A DNA stretch of 64,000 bases from Limnanthes douglasii subsp. nivea (lineage: Eukaryota > Streptophyta > Magnoliopsida > Brassicales > Limnanthaceae). The position numbers and the translations under genes are program-made. The stretch covers positions 127,855,572 through 127,919,571 of the forward strand of contig JAUPFV010000005.1 of assembly GCA_036936605.1 (NCBI GenBank), in the 5' to 3' direction. Shown piece by piece: positions 33,801 to 45,345 of the stretch. Numbering within the stretch: position 1 is the first letter of the stretch; each line of letters opens with the position of its first letter. The notes beneath the pieces were generated by a model, which made no database searches, was not told where the DNA came from, and was given only the letters and a program-made list of their open reading frames with translations.

Positions 33801-35280
33801 GTGATAGTGACAGCAAAAATCGCGAGTACCGGGTCATACCCAGAATTCTAATTTTTCTACCTTAGTTAAAAAATATCGAAACTTTACCATCACGTAGATA
33901 TAAAAAAATATGGAATTAAAAAAAATCAGATTATACTGACATTTGAAGCCAAAGTGACGAACTTGCTAAGGTGAAGGTAACAATAAAAAATCATTAGTAG
34001 GTGTTCATCTGCAAAAGTCCTATTCTTCGACAATAGTTAAAAAATCATATTACTTTACAAATTACGTAAATATAACAAAATAATGTCGAATTAAAAAAAT
34101 AAAATTAGTCCGAAATCTGAAACAAGAGTTACAGACTTGCAAAGGTGATGGTAACAATAACAAATCGTTAGTACGTGTTCATCTCCAAAAGTTCTATTTT
34201 TCCAAACTAGTTAAAAAAATACCCAAACTTTACCATCATGTAGATATCCAACATTAATGTAGAATTTAAAAAAAAAATCAGATTATTCCGCCAAACGAAG
34301 CCAAAGTTGCGGACTTGAAAACGTGATGGTAACAAAGAAAATGTGAGTACCTATTCATCTCTAGAATCCCTATTTTCTAACATTAACATTAGTTAAAAAT
34401 TATTGAAACTTTACCATCACGTAAATATCCAAAATTAATGTGCAATTAAAAAAATTAGATTATTCCGACATCTGAAGCCAAAGTTACGGACTTGCAAAAG
34501 TTATTGTAACCAAAACAAATCGTGAGTATCAGATCATCCGTGGAATTTCTGTTTTTCGACATAGTTAAAAAATACCAAAAACTTTACCATCATGTAGATA
34601 TCCAAAATTAATGTGGAATAAAAAATATCATATTATTTCGACATCTGTAGCAAAAATAACCGACTTGCAAAGGTGAGGCTAACAATAAAAAATCGTTGGT
34701 AGGTGTTCATCTCCAAAAGTCCTATTTTTCGGCAGTAGTTAAAAAATACAGTAACTTTACTAATCACGTAAGTATCAAAAATTAATATGGATTTAAAAAA
34801 CGGATTATATTGACATATGAAGCCAAAAATATGGACTTCCAAAGCTGATGGTAACAACAAAAATCTTGACTACCGGGTCATATCCAGAATTCCAATTTTT
34901 CAACAATAGCTAAAAATACCGAAACTTTACCATCGCGTAGATATCGAAAAAAAATTGTAGAGTAGAAAAAAAAAATCATATGATTTCGACATCCGAAGCC
35001 AAAGGTACAGATTTGCAATAGTGATAGTAACAAAAACAATTCGTGAGTACCGGTTCATCTCAAGAATTCCTATTTTTCAAAATTAGTTAAGAAATACCAA
35101 AAATTTAAGATCACATCGATATCCAAAATTAATTTGGAATTAAAAATCTGGTTATTTCGACATCCGAAGCCAAAGTTACGGACTTGCAAAGGTGATGGTA
35201 ACAATAAAAAATGGTGAGTGTTGGGTCATTTCCAGAATTCCAATTATTCGACATTAGTTATATAATACTGTAACTTTACC
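30804..35280. repeat. Satellite higher-order unit, copy 2 (~4.47 kb)
   Basis: Second copy of 26,338-30,803, very similar throughout, with scattered single-base changes and a few indels, the clearest being at about 34,365-34,465 where a monomer variant differs and resembles 37,590-37,700. Confidence 0.9.
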
Positions 35281-38200
35281 ATCGCGTAGATATGAAAAAT
35301 GAATGTAGAATTAAAAAAAACATATTATTCCGACATCTGAAGCCAAAGTTACGAACTTGCAAAGGTGATGGTAACAAAGAAACTTTACCATCACGTAGAT
35401 ATTAAAATTTATTATAGAATTAAATAAAATCATATGATTCCGACATCCGAAGAAAAAGTTACGGACTTGCCAAGGTGATGATAACAAAACAAATCGTGAG
35501 TACCAGCTCATCTCCGCAAATCGTATTTTTCGACATTAGTTAAAGAATATCGAAACTTTACCAGCACATAGATATCAAAATAATATAGATTTAATGTAGA
35601 TATTGAAAAATAATGTAGAATTAAAAAAAATTATTCTGACATCTGAAGTCAAAGTAACGGACTTACAAAGGTGGTGGTAACAAAAATAAATCATGAGTAC
35701 CAGCTCATCTCCAGAATTCTTATTTTTCGACATTAATTAAAAAATAACCAAACTTTACCATCACATGCATATAAAAAATTAATGTGGAATTAAAAAAACG
35801 ATTATATTGACATCTAAAGTTAAAGTTATGGACTTGCAAACGTGATAGTAACAACAAAAATTGTTAATACTGGGTCATCTTTAGAATTCCAATTTTTCAA
35901 CCTTAGTAAAAATACAAAAACTTTTCCATCACGTAGATATCGAAAAATAATGTAGAATAAAAAAATATGATTCCGACATCCTAAGCAAAAGTTACGGACT
36001 TGCAAAGGTGATGGTAACAAAAACAAAACATGAGCATCGGTTCATTTCCAGAATTTCTATTTTTCGACATTAGTTAAAAACTACTGAAACTTTACAATTA
36101 CGTTGATATCGAAATTTAATGTGGAATTAAAAAGATCAGATTATTACGACATCCAAAGCAAAATTTACGGACTTGCAAAGGTGAAAGTAACAATTAAAAA
36201 TCGTTAGTAGGTGTTCATCTCCAAAAGTCCTGTTTTTCGACAGTAGTTAAAAAATACTAGTACTTTACTAATCACGTAGATATAAAAGATTAATGTGGAA
36301 TTAAAAAGAGAGAGATTATATCGGCATCCGAAGCCAAAGTTATGGACTTGCAAAGGTGTTGGTAACAACAAAAATCTGAGAACCAGGTCATATCCAGAAT
36401 TATTATTTTTCTACATTAGTTAAAGAATACTAAAACGTTACCATCACGTAGATATAAAAAAATAATGTAGAATTAAAAAAAAACTTATGATTCGGACATT
36501 CGAAGCAAAAGTTACGGACGTGCAAACATGATGGTAACAAAAACAAATCGTGAGTACAGGGTCATCTCAACAATTCCAATTTTTCGACATTAGTTAAAGA
36601 ATACTGAAACTTTACCATCACATAGATATCCAAAATTCATTTGGAACTAAAAAACAATTTGGTTATTCCGACATCCGAAGCCAAAGTTACGGACTCGCGA
36701 AGGTGATGGTAACAAAAACAAATCGTGAGTATCATTTCATTTCCCTAATTCCCATTTTTTACATTAGTTAAAAAATAGTAAAACTTTACCGTCATATAGT
36801 TATCCAAAATTAATGTGGAATTAAAAAAATTAGATTAGTCCGACATCCAAAGCAAAAGTAACGGACTTGCAATAAAAAATCGTCAATAGGTGTTCATGTA
36901 TAAAAGTCCTATTTTTCGACAGTAGTTAAAAAATACTAGTACTTTACTAATCACATAGATATCAAAAATTAATGTGGAATTAAAAAAAACGATTATATTG
37001 GCATCCGAAACTAAAGGTATGTACTTGCAAAGGTGATGGTAACAAAAAGAATTGTGAGTACCGGGTCATATCCAAATTTTGATCTTTTTTACATGAGTTA
37101 AAAAATTCTGAAACCTTACAATCACGTAGATATCAAAAAATAATGTAGAATTACAAAAATTCATATGATTCCGACATCCGAATCCAAAGTTACAGACTTG
37201 CAAATGTGATCGTAACAACAAAAAATCGTGAGTATTTGGTCATCTCCAGAATTCCAACTTTTCGACATTAGTTAAAAAATATTGAAAATTTACCATCACG
37301 TAGATATCCAAAATTAATGTGGAATTAAAAAAACCATATTATTCCAAACATTCGAACCCAAAGTGACGGACTTGGAAATGTGATGGTAATAAAAAAAAAT
37401 CGTGAGTACGGGTTCAACTCTAGAATTCCTATTTTTCGACATTAGTTAAAAAATACCGAAACTTTACTATAACGTAGATATCCAAAATTAATATGGAATT
37501 AAAAAAAATAGATTATTTCGATATCCGAAGCAAAAGTTACGTACTTACAATAATGATGGAAACAAAAACAAATCGTGACTACCTATTCATCTCTAGAATC
37601 CCTATTTTCTAACATTAACATTAGTTAAAAATTATTGAAACTTTACCATCACGTAAATATCCAAAATTAATGTGCAATTAAAAAAATTAGATTATTCCGA
37701 TATTTGAAGCAAAAGTTACGGACTTGCAAAGGTGAAGGTAACGATAAAAAATCGTTAGTAGCTTCATCTGTAAAACTCTAATTTTTCGAGAGTGGTTAAA
37801 AAATACTATAACTTTACTAATCACGTATATATCAAACATTATTGTGGAATTGAAAAATATGAATACATTGGCATCTGAAGCCAAAGTTATGGACTTGCAA
37901 AGGTGATGGTGATCACAAAAATCGCGAGTAAAGGGTCATATCCTGAAGTCCAATTATCTCCATTAGGTAAAAAATACCGAAACTTTACCATCACGTAGAT
38001 AAAAAAATAATGTATAATTAATAAAAAAATCATATGATTCCGACATCCGAAGCCAAAGGTACGGACTTGCAAAGGTGATGGTAACAAAAACAAGTTGTGA
38101 GTACCGGTTCATCTCCAAAATTCCTATTTTACGACATTAGTTAAAAAATATAGAAATGTTAGCATCACGTAGGTATAAAAAAATAATGTCAAAATAAATA

Positions 38201-38899
38201 AATAAAATTGTTCCGAAATCCGAAGCCAAAGTTACAAACTTGCAAAGGTGATGGTAACAATAACAAATCGTGAGTGGTGTTCATCTCCAAAAGTCCTATT
38301 TTTCGAAACTAGTTAAATAAATACCAAAACTTTACCATGATGTAGATATGTAACATTAATGTGAAATTTAAAAAATCAGATTATTCTGCAATCCGAAGCC
38401 AACGTTACGGACTTGCAAACGTAATGGTAACAAAGAAAACAGTGAGTATCCGGTTCATTTCTATAATTTCAATTTTTTCACCATTAGTTAATAAAATAAC
38501 GAAACGTTACCATCACATAGATATTGAAAAATAATGTAGAACGAAAAAAACCATATGATTACGACATTTGAACCCAAAGTTACGGACGTGCAAAGGTTAT
38601 TGTACCCAAAACAAATCGTGAGTACCGGTTCATCTGCAGAATTCCTATTTTTCGACATAGTTAAAAAGTACTATAACTTTAAAAATCACGTAGATATCAG
38701 AAATTAATGTTGAATTAAAAAAAAAGATTATATTGGCAGCTGAAGCCAAAGTTTTGGACTTGCAAACGTGATAGTAACAACAGCAATTATTAGTATTAGG
38801 TCATCTCCAAAATTCCAATTTTTCGACATTAGTTAAAAATACTGAAACTTTTCCATTACGTAGATATCAAAAAATAATATAGAATAAAAAAATCATATG

Positions 38900-39317
38900 A
38901 TTCTTGATGAGTCCGGATTCAGTCACCACCTCGGACAGGGTCAGTTCGGACAATGTCCACCTAACCGGACAAGAGCAGTTCAGACACCATCATCCATTGA
39001 ACTGTTCGAACGGAACTAAAGTACTTAAAACCTAATCACTTTTTGACTAAGCTGCCTGTTAACCTACTTAGAACTAATGTGTCCTTAAACTCGACCCGAG
39101 TCCATAAAACACGACCCGAAAGCCCATGTGGCCCAAATATAAGGGTATAAATACCCAACCACCAACATTAAATGAGGGTAATGAAAATTAAATACAACCA
39201 GGCAGCTTTATTCTCCCTCTACATTCTACCCAAACATTAAATAGTCAAAAAACTCTACAAAATTCTAAACAGAAATTACAAACTTACCCTCCGACGAAAA
39301 TAAACCACACCAATTCT
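38900..39317 (+). repeat. Solo LTR (Z-related) in satellite, with 5-bp target duplication
   Basis: LTR 38,905-39,312, TGATGAG to CCACACCA, TATAAATA at 39,146-39,153. ATTCT on both sides (38,900-38,904 and 39,313-39,317), and the satellite monomer is continuous when the LTR is removed. No primer site or polypurine tract adjoins it, so it is a solo LTR left by LTR-LTR recombination. Confidence 0.9.
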
Positions 39318-40747
39318 GACATGTGAAGCAAAAGTTACGGACTTGCAAAGGTGATGGTAATGAAAATAAATCGTGAGTACTAGTTCATCTACAAAATTTC
39401 AATTTTGTTGACAGTAGTTAAAAAATATCGAAACTTTACCATCCTGTAGATATTGAAAAATAATGTAGAACTACAAATATCATATCATTACAACATCTGA
39501 AGCCAAAGTTACGGACTTGCAAAGGTTATTTTAACCAAAACAAATCGTGAGTACCTGTTCATCTGTTGAATTTCTATTTTTCGACATAGTTAAAAAATAC
39601 CAAAACTTTACAATCATATAAATATCCAAAATTAATGTGGAATTAAAAACATCGGATTATTCCGACATTCGAAGCCAAAGTTACGGACTTGCAAAGTTAA
39701 TGGTAGCAAAACAAATCGTGAGTACGAGCTCATCTCCATAATTCTTATTTTTCGACATTAGTTAAAAAATATTGAAACTTTACCATCACGTAGATATCAA
39801 AATAATGCAGAATTAAATAATATTGATACTTTATCATCACGTAGATATCCAGGATTAATGTGATATTAAAAAAAACAGATTATTCCGACATCTATGTTAC
39901 AAATATGTATTTTCGTGAGTACCGAGGTATCTCCAGAATTCCAATTTTTCAAAATTAGTTAAAAAATACCGAAACTTTACCATTAATTAGATTTCGAAAA
40001 TAATGTAAAATGAAAAAAACAATATAATTCAGACATTAAAAGTCAAAGTTACGGACTTGCAAAGGTGATGGTGACAAAAACAAATCGTGAGTACGTGTTC
40101 ATCTCCAAAATTCCTATTTTTCGACATTAGTTTGAAAATACCGAAACTTTACCATCACGTACATATCCAAAATTAATTTGGAACTAATGTTTTATTAATT
40201 ATTCCGACATCCGAAGCCAAAGTTACGGAGTTTCAAAGGCGATGGTAGCAAAAACAAATCGTGAATACGTGTTCATCTCCACAATTCCTATTTTTCGACA
40301 TTAGTTTGAAAATCTCAAAACTTTACCATCACGTACATATCCAAAATTAACGTGGAATTAAAAATTCAGATTATACTGACATCTGAAGCCTAAGTTACGG
40401 ACTTGCAAAGGTGAATGTAACAATAAAAAATTGTTAGTAGGTGTTTATCTGCAAAATTTCTCTTTTTGGGCAGTAGTTAAAAAATAGTATAACTTTACAA
40501 ATCACGTAGATATAAAAAAATAATGTCGAATTAAAAAAATAAAATTATTCTGAAATCGGAAACCAAAGTTACAAACTTACAAAGGTGATGGTACATAACA
40601 AATTGTTATCTCCAAAACTCCTATTTTTCTAAACTAGTTAAAAAATACCAAAACTTTACCATCACGTAGATATCCAATATTAATATAGAATTAAAAAAAA
40701 TCAGATTATTCCACCAACCGAAGCCAATGTTACGGACTTGCAAACGT
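39313..40747. repeat. Satellite array, right block
   Basis: About eight more monomers of the same satellite and orientation. The last is cut after CGGACTTGCAAACGTG where the palindrome arm starts. Confidence 0.95.
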
Positions 40748-41226
40748 GTCGACTTCCTTCTCCATTTGACGGATTTCGGTTCCTCCGTTGCTTAAACAAA
40801 TTGCCTTCGAAATTCGAGCTAGACAATTCGATATCACTGGATGAATTATATCGATGTGTATCCTTCTTGTCTTTCCGCGAAGAATGGTGTTGTCTATCTG
40901 ATTGAAAATACGTTTTTTATGAGCACCTCTAATTCAGTGAGCTGTGTAAGACTCATCAGATTGGTTTCCCAATTCATCTTTTCCTGAACTGGACGTACTT
41001 TGGATTTTAATCTACCATACTGAATTTGTTGCTCTCTTCAAACGTACTCATCATTTAAAACACTTATCTTTTCCAATAATTGATTCATTCGATTTTTAAT
41101 GTCAGATTGATCATGTTGTTTGGGAATCTCACTATTACCTCGACTTTCTTCCCGGTGTAAATTTGATTTAATAGCCTCTATTGCTTCACAATCTGGAGGA
41201 TCAGTTCTTGTCTTTTCTGGTCCCAT
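40748..41226 (-). pseudogene. gag: X gag N-terminal relic, inverted copy
   Basis: Minus-strand copy of 1,236-1,715: starts at ATG 41,226 (MGPEKTRTDPPDC) and runs out at the satellite junction, so everything after the first ~160 codons' worth of sequence is missing. It differs from the A and B copies at several residues (for example EKTRTD, SNLHREESRGNSEI), so it is the most diverged of the three. Confidence 0.8.
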
Positions 41227-41296
41227 TACGATCAATACTATTAGCCATGAATTTTGTATTATATGGTTTTAAATTGCAATCTGGATCCTTTGCTAG

Positions 41297-41314
41297 CTCC
41301 CACTGTGATCGCCA
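41297..41314 (-). other. Primer-binding site, best preserved copy
   Basis: Reads TGGCGATCACAGTGGGAG on the minus strand, one base from the LTR end; one mismatch to the recalled tRNA-Arg complement TGGCGACCACAGTGGGAG. Confidence 0.75.
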
Positions 41315-41315
41315 A

Positions 41316-41639
41316 TGTTAAGTATAATAGATCTCTAATATAAAAGTTGAATTGTATCTATAATTCTAAAGCGATAATGTGAATGATTAAATTGTCACGA
41401 GAGAAGTAAAAGGTAAGAGTCAGTTCAAGAAGCTAAAGTCGGATCCTTTTATTCATAGTCTCCAGACCAATTTATAAGAACGTTAGGAGATTAACTGAAG
41501 TAGTTATACAAAAGGACATATTGCATTTTTGTCCTTTATATCTACATCTAATACAAATCTCATTTGATAACTTTATAAAACCATTTAATACTACTTTTCT
41601 CTAAGTGTATTACGTCAATAATAATTTGTATTCGTATCA
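41316..41639 (-). repeat. X 5' LTR, inverted copy
   Basis: Minus-strand TGATACG to CTTAACA, 324 bp, without the 13-bp duplication of 810-1146. Confidence 0.9.
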
Positions 41640-44075
41640 GTTATGACCAACAAAGATTCATAAGCAACTCATTCAAGGATAAACCAATAAACCTCAATGA
41701 CTGCACCAACTAATTCACAAAGTGCTACGAGCAACACTGCCCCTCCTCAAATTCGAGATGAAGCTTCCGAGGAATATGCTCAGTCAAATTCGAGGATATC
41801 AACTAACTCTAATATTGAAAATTCAAAAAGTAATGCTCCCTAAGAATCTGAGGATAACATTTCAAAGAAACCAGATCCAAAGAAAAAAGGAAGGAAGAAG
41901 AAAGAGCCAACCGAGTTACCCGAGGACATTGTTTCGAGCTTGAGCGTATACCTAAAGAACGTTGTCCCCGATTACCTTATTGCACTAAAAAATATGTACT
42001 ACGAATACTACAATCAATCTGAGGAATATCATTTACAAAGACTGTGGGGCCTTCCAGATAATGTAACGTTTCGTCTACCAGAAACGGGAGAGACTCTACT
42101 CTATTGTGTTGAAAACGAACTTGTGGTCTACCGTAAGATCATAAATTGGGGCCTTCGATTTCCGTTAGACTCAATGATAGTAGAATACTTTGAGATCATT
42201 GACTTGTGTCCGATGCAAGGAAGCCCAAACATGTAGATCACTCTCTTGTCCAACATATGGCTTCCAGACTTGGCCAAATTCCCTTATCAATCAAAAAATT
42301 CATTGCGCTTACTAGCCTTTCCAAAAATCTGGTGTTGCCGTTTTACTATATGATGCTCGGAGATTCCATCAAGATAACTGACGATCTCCTCAAAGCTGAA
42401 TTTTTTTGGAACCATAGATTTTTCTTTATCTCTAGAGCATAGGAAAATGGGAAGGAGATTTCCGATGAGAACCTTTCGGAGCTCAATCTTAAGTGCAAAA
42501 CCACCCGTAAGTAATTTAACCTCATTTGCTTTCATACATTATATTTATGTTTCAAGTCTTTTATGTATTACTATATGTATAAATTTTGAGGCGATATAAG
42601 ATCCACCAAACCGCTTCGAAATATACTATCGCAAACTTACAGGTATGAGCAGAAAAAGCATGTGGCAATGAATTCAACAATGCTTTTTTTCCTCTGAATT
42701 TTGTCAACAACCATCTATTGAGGATCTCTTCGGATTCTGTCGTCCTAGAGGATGAATTAATAGAGCCCCCAATATAGGAGATGTTTTGAAAATGCTAGCA
42801 GCCCCTAACGCACGTGTCATACTGCCGGTTCGGAACAGATCACAGAGCCACTTGCCTCCAAATAAACAAGAAAAAAGAAAAAAAGCACAAGCAGGCTCTT
42901 CCACCATTCTAAAGCCAATGAAAATGCAATGGAAGCCCAAAACGAAAACCAGTGAGATTAACCCTCCAAATGCTGAAGAAGGAGCTCAAGCTGAACCTTC
43001 AAGAAAAAGGAAAAAGACTGTCGCTTTGAAGAAGAAGAAGAAAAGTTCTTCAAAAACCCCTCAGACAATAAGGTCACAAAGTAGTAGTGATGTGCCTCCT
43101 CTAAATCTGACTTCAGATATCGAGGAGACAGAGGAAAGAAAATATGTTGTTGAAACAAACAGCCAAAGAAATGAGAATGTGATTGGCAAAAATGTCATTG
43201 GTGAAGATGAGATTCAAGATATATATAGGGACAAAGACCCTGAAATTAAAAAAACCCAAGACTATATAGCACAAATTGGCAATCAAATTACAACAACCAA
43301 TTTTCCTTAAAGTCTAAGTTTGAATCATCCACAGACTTGCTTGTCAGCTTCTCTTTATCTTTATGAAAACTATCCTCCTCATCTGTAGGAGAATCCTCCA
43401 AAGACACGTTAAATACGCTTCGACCATTCTCTAGGCTTGAAGATGAAGCAAAGCATTATGTGAGAAAGTCAAGTATGCTCGAAGCAAATTGGAGGATCTT
43501 GGAAAATATCTCATCTGGTGTAAGAAAAAGGTGATTATAGTAATATATTGAGAGATATTTGTTTTCAAAATCTCCTCGAACAATTCCACGCCTTCCAAGC
43601 TGATATATCAGAATTTATCAGAAGAGTCATCCAGATCAAACATCATTTGAATAATTCAATGATCAAGAAAAAAAGAAATTAAAATCTACGCATCAAACTG
43701 ATCTGGATGAACTTAAGGAAAATAATGAAGCGAAGATAATCGAGGAATGCACGATTTACTCGTTTCTAAAAGAGTTGCTTGACAAAAGCGGGGAGGAGAA
43801 AAATATATAAGTTTAGGATTTGGAATCACTCAAGACAAAGTTCGAAGAAGAAAAATTCCTTGGTGGGAAAGTCGCAAAGGACCAAAGCGGACTAGATAAA
43901 CTTGCTTCTATCAAAACAACTGAAGAGTAGGTCATGATCTCTTTTTATTGTGAATTCCACAGAGCATTTCCAAGGGAAAATTATCATAATTCGAGAAATC
44001 AATTCTAGTAGAATGACACCCTATAGAGGCTTTTGAGACTGTCCTAACTGAATCATCCAAAAAAACTGAATCTAA
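41640..44075 (+). pseudogene. Antisense ORF of W, inverted copy (reads on plus strand)
   Basis: An ATG at 41,697 (MTAPTNSQSATSN) opens the frame, with one stop near 41,842, through the 98-codon stretch 41,940-42,236 (YLKNVVPDYLIALKNMYYEY, LPDNVTFRLPETGETLL, NWGLRFPLDSMIVEYFEIID). A shift leads to 42,206-42,442 (HMASRLGQIPLSIKKFIALT), then the intron (42,507-42,580). The next open part, 42,786-43,310 (174 codons), is lysine/serine-rich with SRKRKKTVALKKKKKSSSK and an acidic end, suggesting nuclear targeting. The last part (43,500-44,060) has heptad-like runs (FQADISEFIRRVIQIKHHL) in shifted frames. It gives the clearest view of the W aORF domain order. Confidence 0.75.
42507..42580 (+). other. 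Predicted intron of W aORF, inverted copy, acceptor lost
   Basis: Donor GTAAGTAATTTAACC intact; the acceptor AG present at the right-arm copy is AT here (42,579-42,580), so splicing at this site would fail. Confidence 0.65.
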
Positions 44076-44084
44076 GAATTTATA

Positions 44085-44340
44085 CTTCGAACAATGCTGT
44101 TAATGGACGTTAACACTTCAAATATAATCACCACTTAAATTAATATTTCGAATCAACCCTTTTAATGGACGTTAGCACTTCGAATATTACCATAACTTAA
44201 ATTAATATCTCGAATCAATGTTTTTAATTAACGTTAGCACTTCGAATATTATCACCACTTAAATTAATACCTAGAAAAATGATTTTAATTGACGTTAGCA
44301 CTTCGAATATTATGACCACTTAAATTAACTTTTGTTAACT
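44085..44340 (-). repeat. W minisatellite, inverted copy
   Basis: About four ~61-bp units with TTAGCACTTCGAATATTA(T/C)(C/G)AC, the reverse complement of the array at 45,100-45,345. Confidence 0.85.
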
Positions 44341-44559
44341 ACCCCGAAGATTATCGGTCTTTGTGTATTTCCTAAAATAACTTAACCGTTACTAAAATAA
44401 AAACAAACATTGGTCGAGAAAAAGAACTTCATTGATATTTACAAATGTGAATATGGCACCTCATTAAAACTTTCATGCGCCACCAGAAGAGGAAATAGTA
44501 TGCCACTTATACAATCAATAAAACTATAATATCATAAAAGCAAAAGAGAAAAAATTACT

Positions 44560-44699
44560 CGTAATACAATTTCAAATCCTCAATGTTTCATGGGTGTTGT
44601 AGAAGTCTCCCCTCTTTATCCTAGAGGCGGTGCATACATGGTTTAACTCGCTCTATAACTGAATAAGGACTTTCCCAGTTTGGAGCCATTTTTCCTAGG
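44560..44699 (-). pseudogene. pol: W integrase C-terminal end, inverted copy
   Basis: Minus-strand GKMAPNWESPYSVI-type segment next to the palindrome centre; same as 44,725-44,866 on the plus strand. Confidence 0.7.
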
Positions 44700-44700
44700 T

Positions 44701-44866
44701 ATTCTTGCACACAAAGGATAAAAGCCTAGGAAAAATGGCTCCAAACTGGGAAAGTCCTTATTCAGTGATAGAGCAAGTTAAACCAGGTATGCACTGCCTC
44801 TAGGATAAAGAGGGGAGACTTCTACCTCACCCATGAAACATTGAGCATTTGAAATTGTATTACGAG
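44701..44866 (+). pseudogene. pol: W integrase C-terminal end
   Basis: Reads DKSLGKMAPNWESPYSVIEQ then VKPGMHCL, a stop, DKEGRLLPHP and NIEHLKLYYE, the usual C-terminal end of Ty3/gypsy integrase. The rest of W pol has been cut off by the palindrome joint. Confidence 0.8.
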
Positions 44867-45099
44867 TAATTTTTTCTCTTTTGCTTTTATGATATTATAG
44901 TTTTATTGATTGTGTAAGTGGCATACTATTTCATTTTATGGTGGCGCAGGAAAGTTTGAATGAGGTGCCACATTCACATTTGTAAATATCAATGAAGTTC
45001 TTTTTCTCGGCCAATATTTGTTTTTATTTTAGTAACGATTAAGTTGTTTTGGGAAATACACAAAGACTGATCATCTTTAGGGTAGTTAACAAAAGTTAA

Positions 45100-45345
45100 T
45101 TTAAGTGGTGATAATATTCGAAGTGCTAACGTCCATTAAAATCACTTTTCCAAGTATTAATTTAAGTGGTGATAATATTCGAAGTGCTAACGTTAATTAA
45201 AAACATTGATTCGAGATATTAATTTAAGTTATTGTAATATTCGAAGTGCTAACGTCCATTAAAAGGGTTGATTCAAAATATTAATTTAAGTGGTGATTTT
45301 ATTTGAAGTGTTAACGTCCATTAACAACATTGCTCGAAGTAATAA
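45100..45345 (+). repeat. W 3' untranslated minisatellite, ~61-bp unit
   Basis: Four units, each beginning GTGATAATATTCGAAGTGCT and including CGTCCATTAAAA and ATTAATTTAAGT, at about 45,105, 45,166, 45,229 and 45,291. Confidence 0.9.

Larger units (their letters stand above)
26220..38904. repeat. Satellite array, ~173-bp monomer (main block)
   Basis: About 73 head-to-tail monomers of roughly 170-176 bp. Conserved blocks in order: GACATCTGAAGCCAAAGTTA, GGACTTGCAAAGGTGATGGT, AACAAAAACAAATCGTGAGT, TTTTTCGACATTAGTTAAAA, ACTTTACCATCACGTAGATA, then AATTAATGTGGAATTAAAAA. Length near one nucleosome repeat is usual for plant satellites. No genes: minus-strand open frames here are repeats of the monomer. 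Very AT-rich. A short (TA)n sits at about 26,520-26,540. Some monomers carry a perfect 12-bp palindrome AATCATATGATT just before the GACATC block. Confidence 0.95.
40748..44699 (-). repeat. Palindrome, left arm
   Basis: Reverse complement of 44,725-48,614. Outer end GTCGACTTCC at 40,748 pairs with GGAAGTCGAC at 48,604-48,613; inner end CCTAGG at 44,694-44,699 pairs with CCTAGG at 44,725-44,730. It holds, inverted, part of X (gag, primer site, LTR) and the 3' part of W. Identity to the right arm looks about 96-97%. Confidence 0.95.

Noticed and set aside
26220..38904. Satellite derived directly from one of the retrotransposon minisatellites or LTRs
   Set aside because: I saw no stretch of the monomer matching any LTR, minisatellite or internal region in the window; such origins are known for Tat/Ogre elements but are not supported here.
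26251..40500. Many minus-strand open frames of 60-120 codons with shared peptides (RNFGF..., FDIYVM...)
   Set aside because: They are the satellite monomer translated in a frame poor in stops; they recur with the monomer period and have no start context or codon bias.
26220..40747. CRISPR-like or other short spaced repeat array
   Set aside because: Monomers are contiguous at ~173 bp with variation spread over the whole unit; there is no repeat-spacer pattern, and this is plant DNA.
42287..43158. Minus-strand frames opposite the W antisense ORF
   Set aside because: Shadows in the other strand of the same region; not conserved between the W and X copies.
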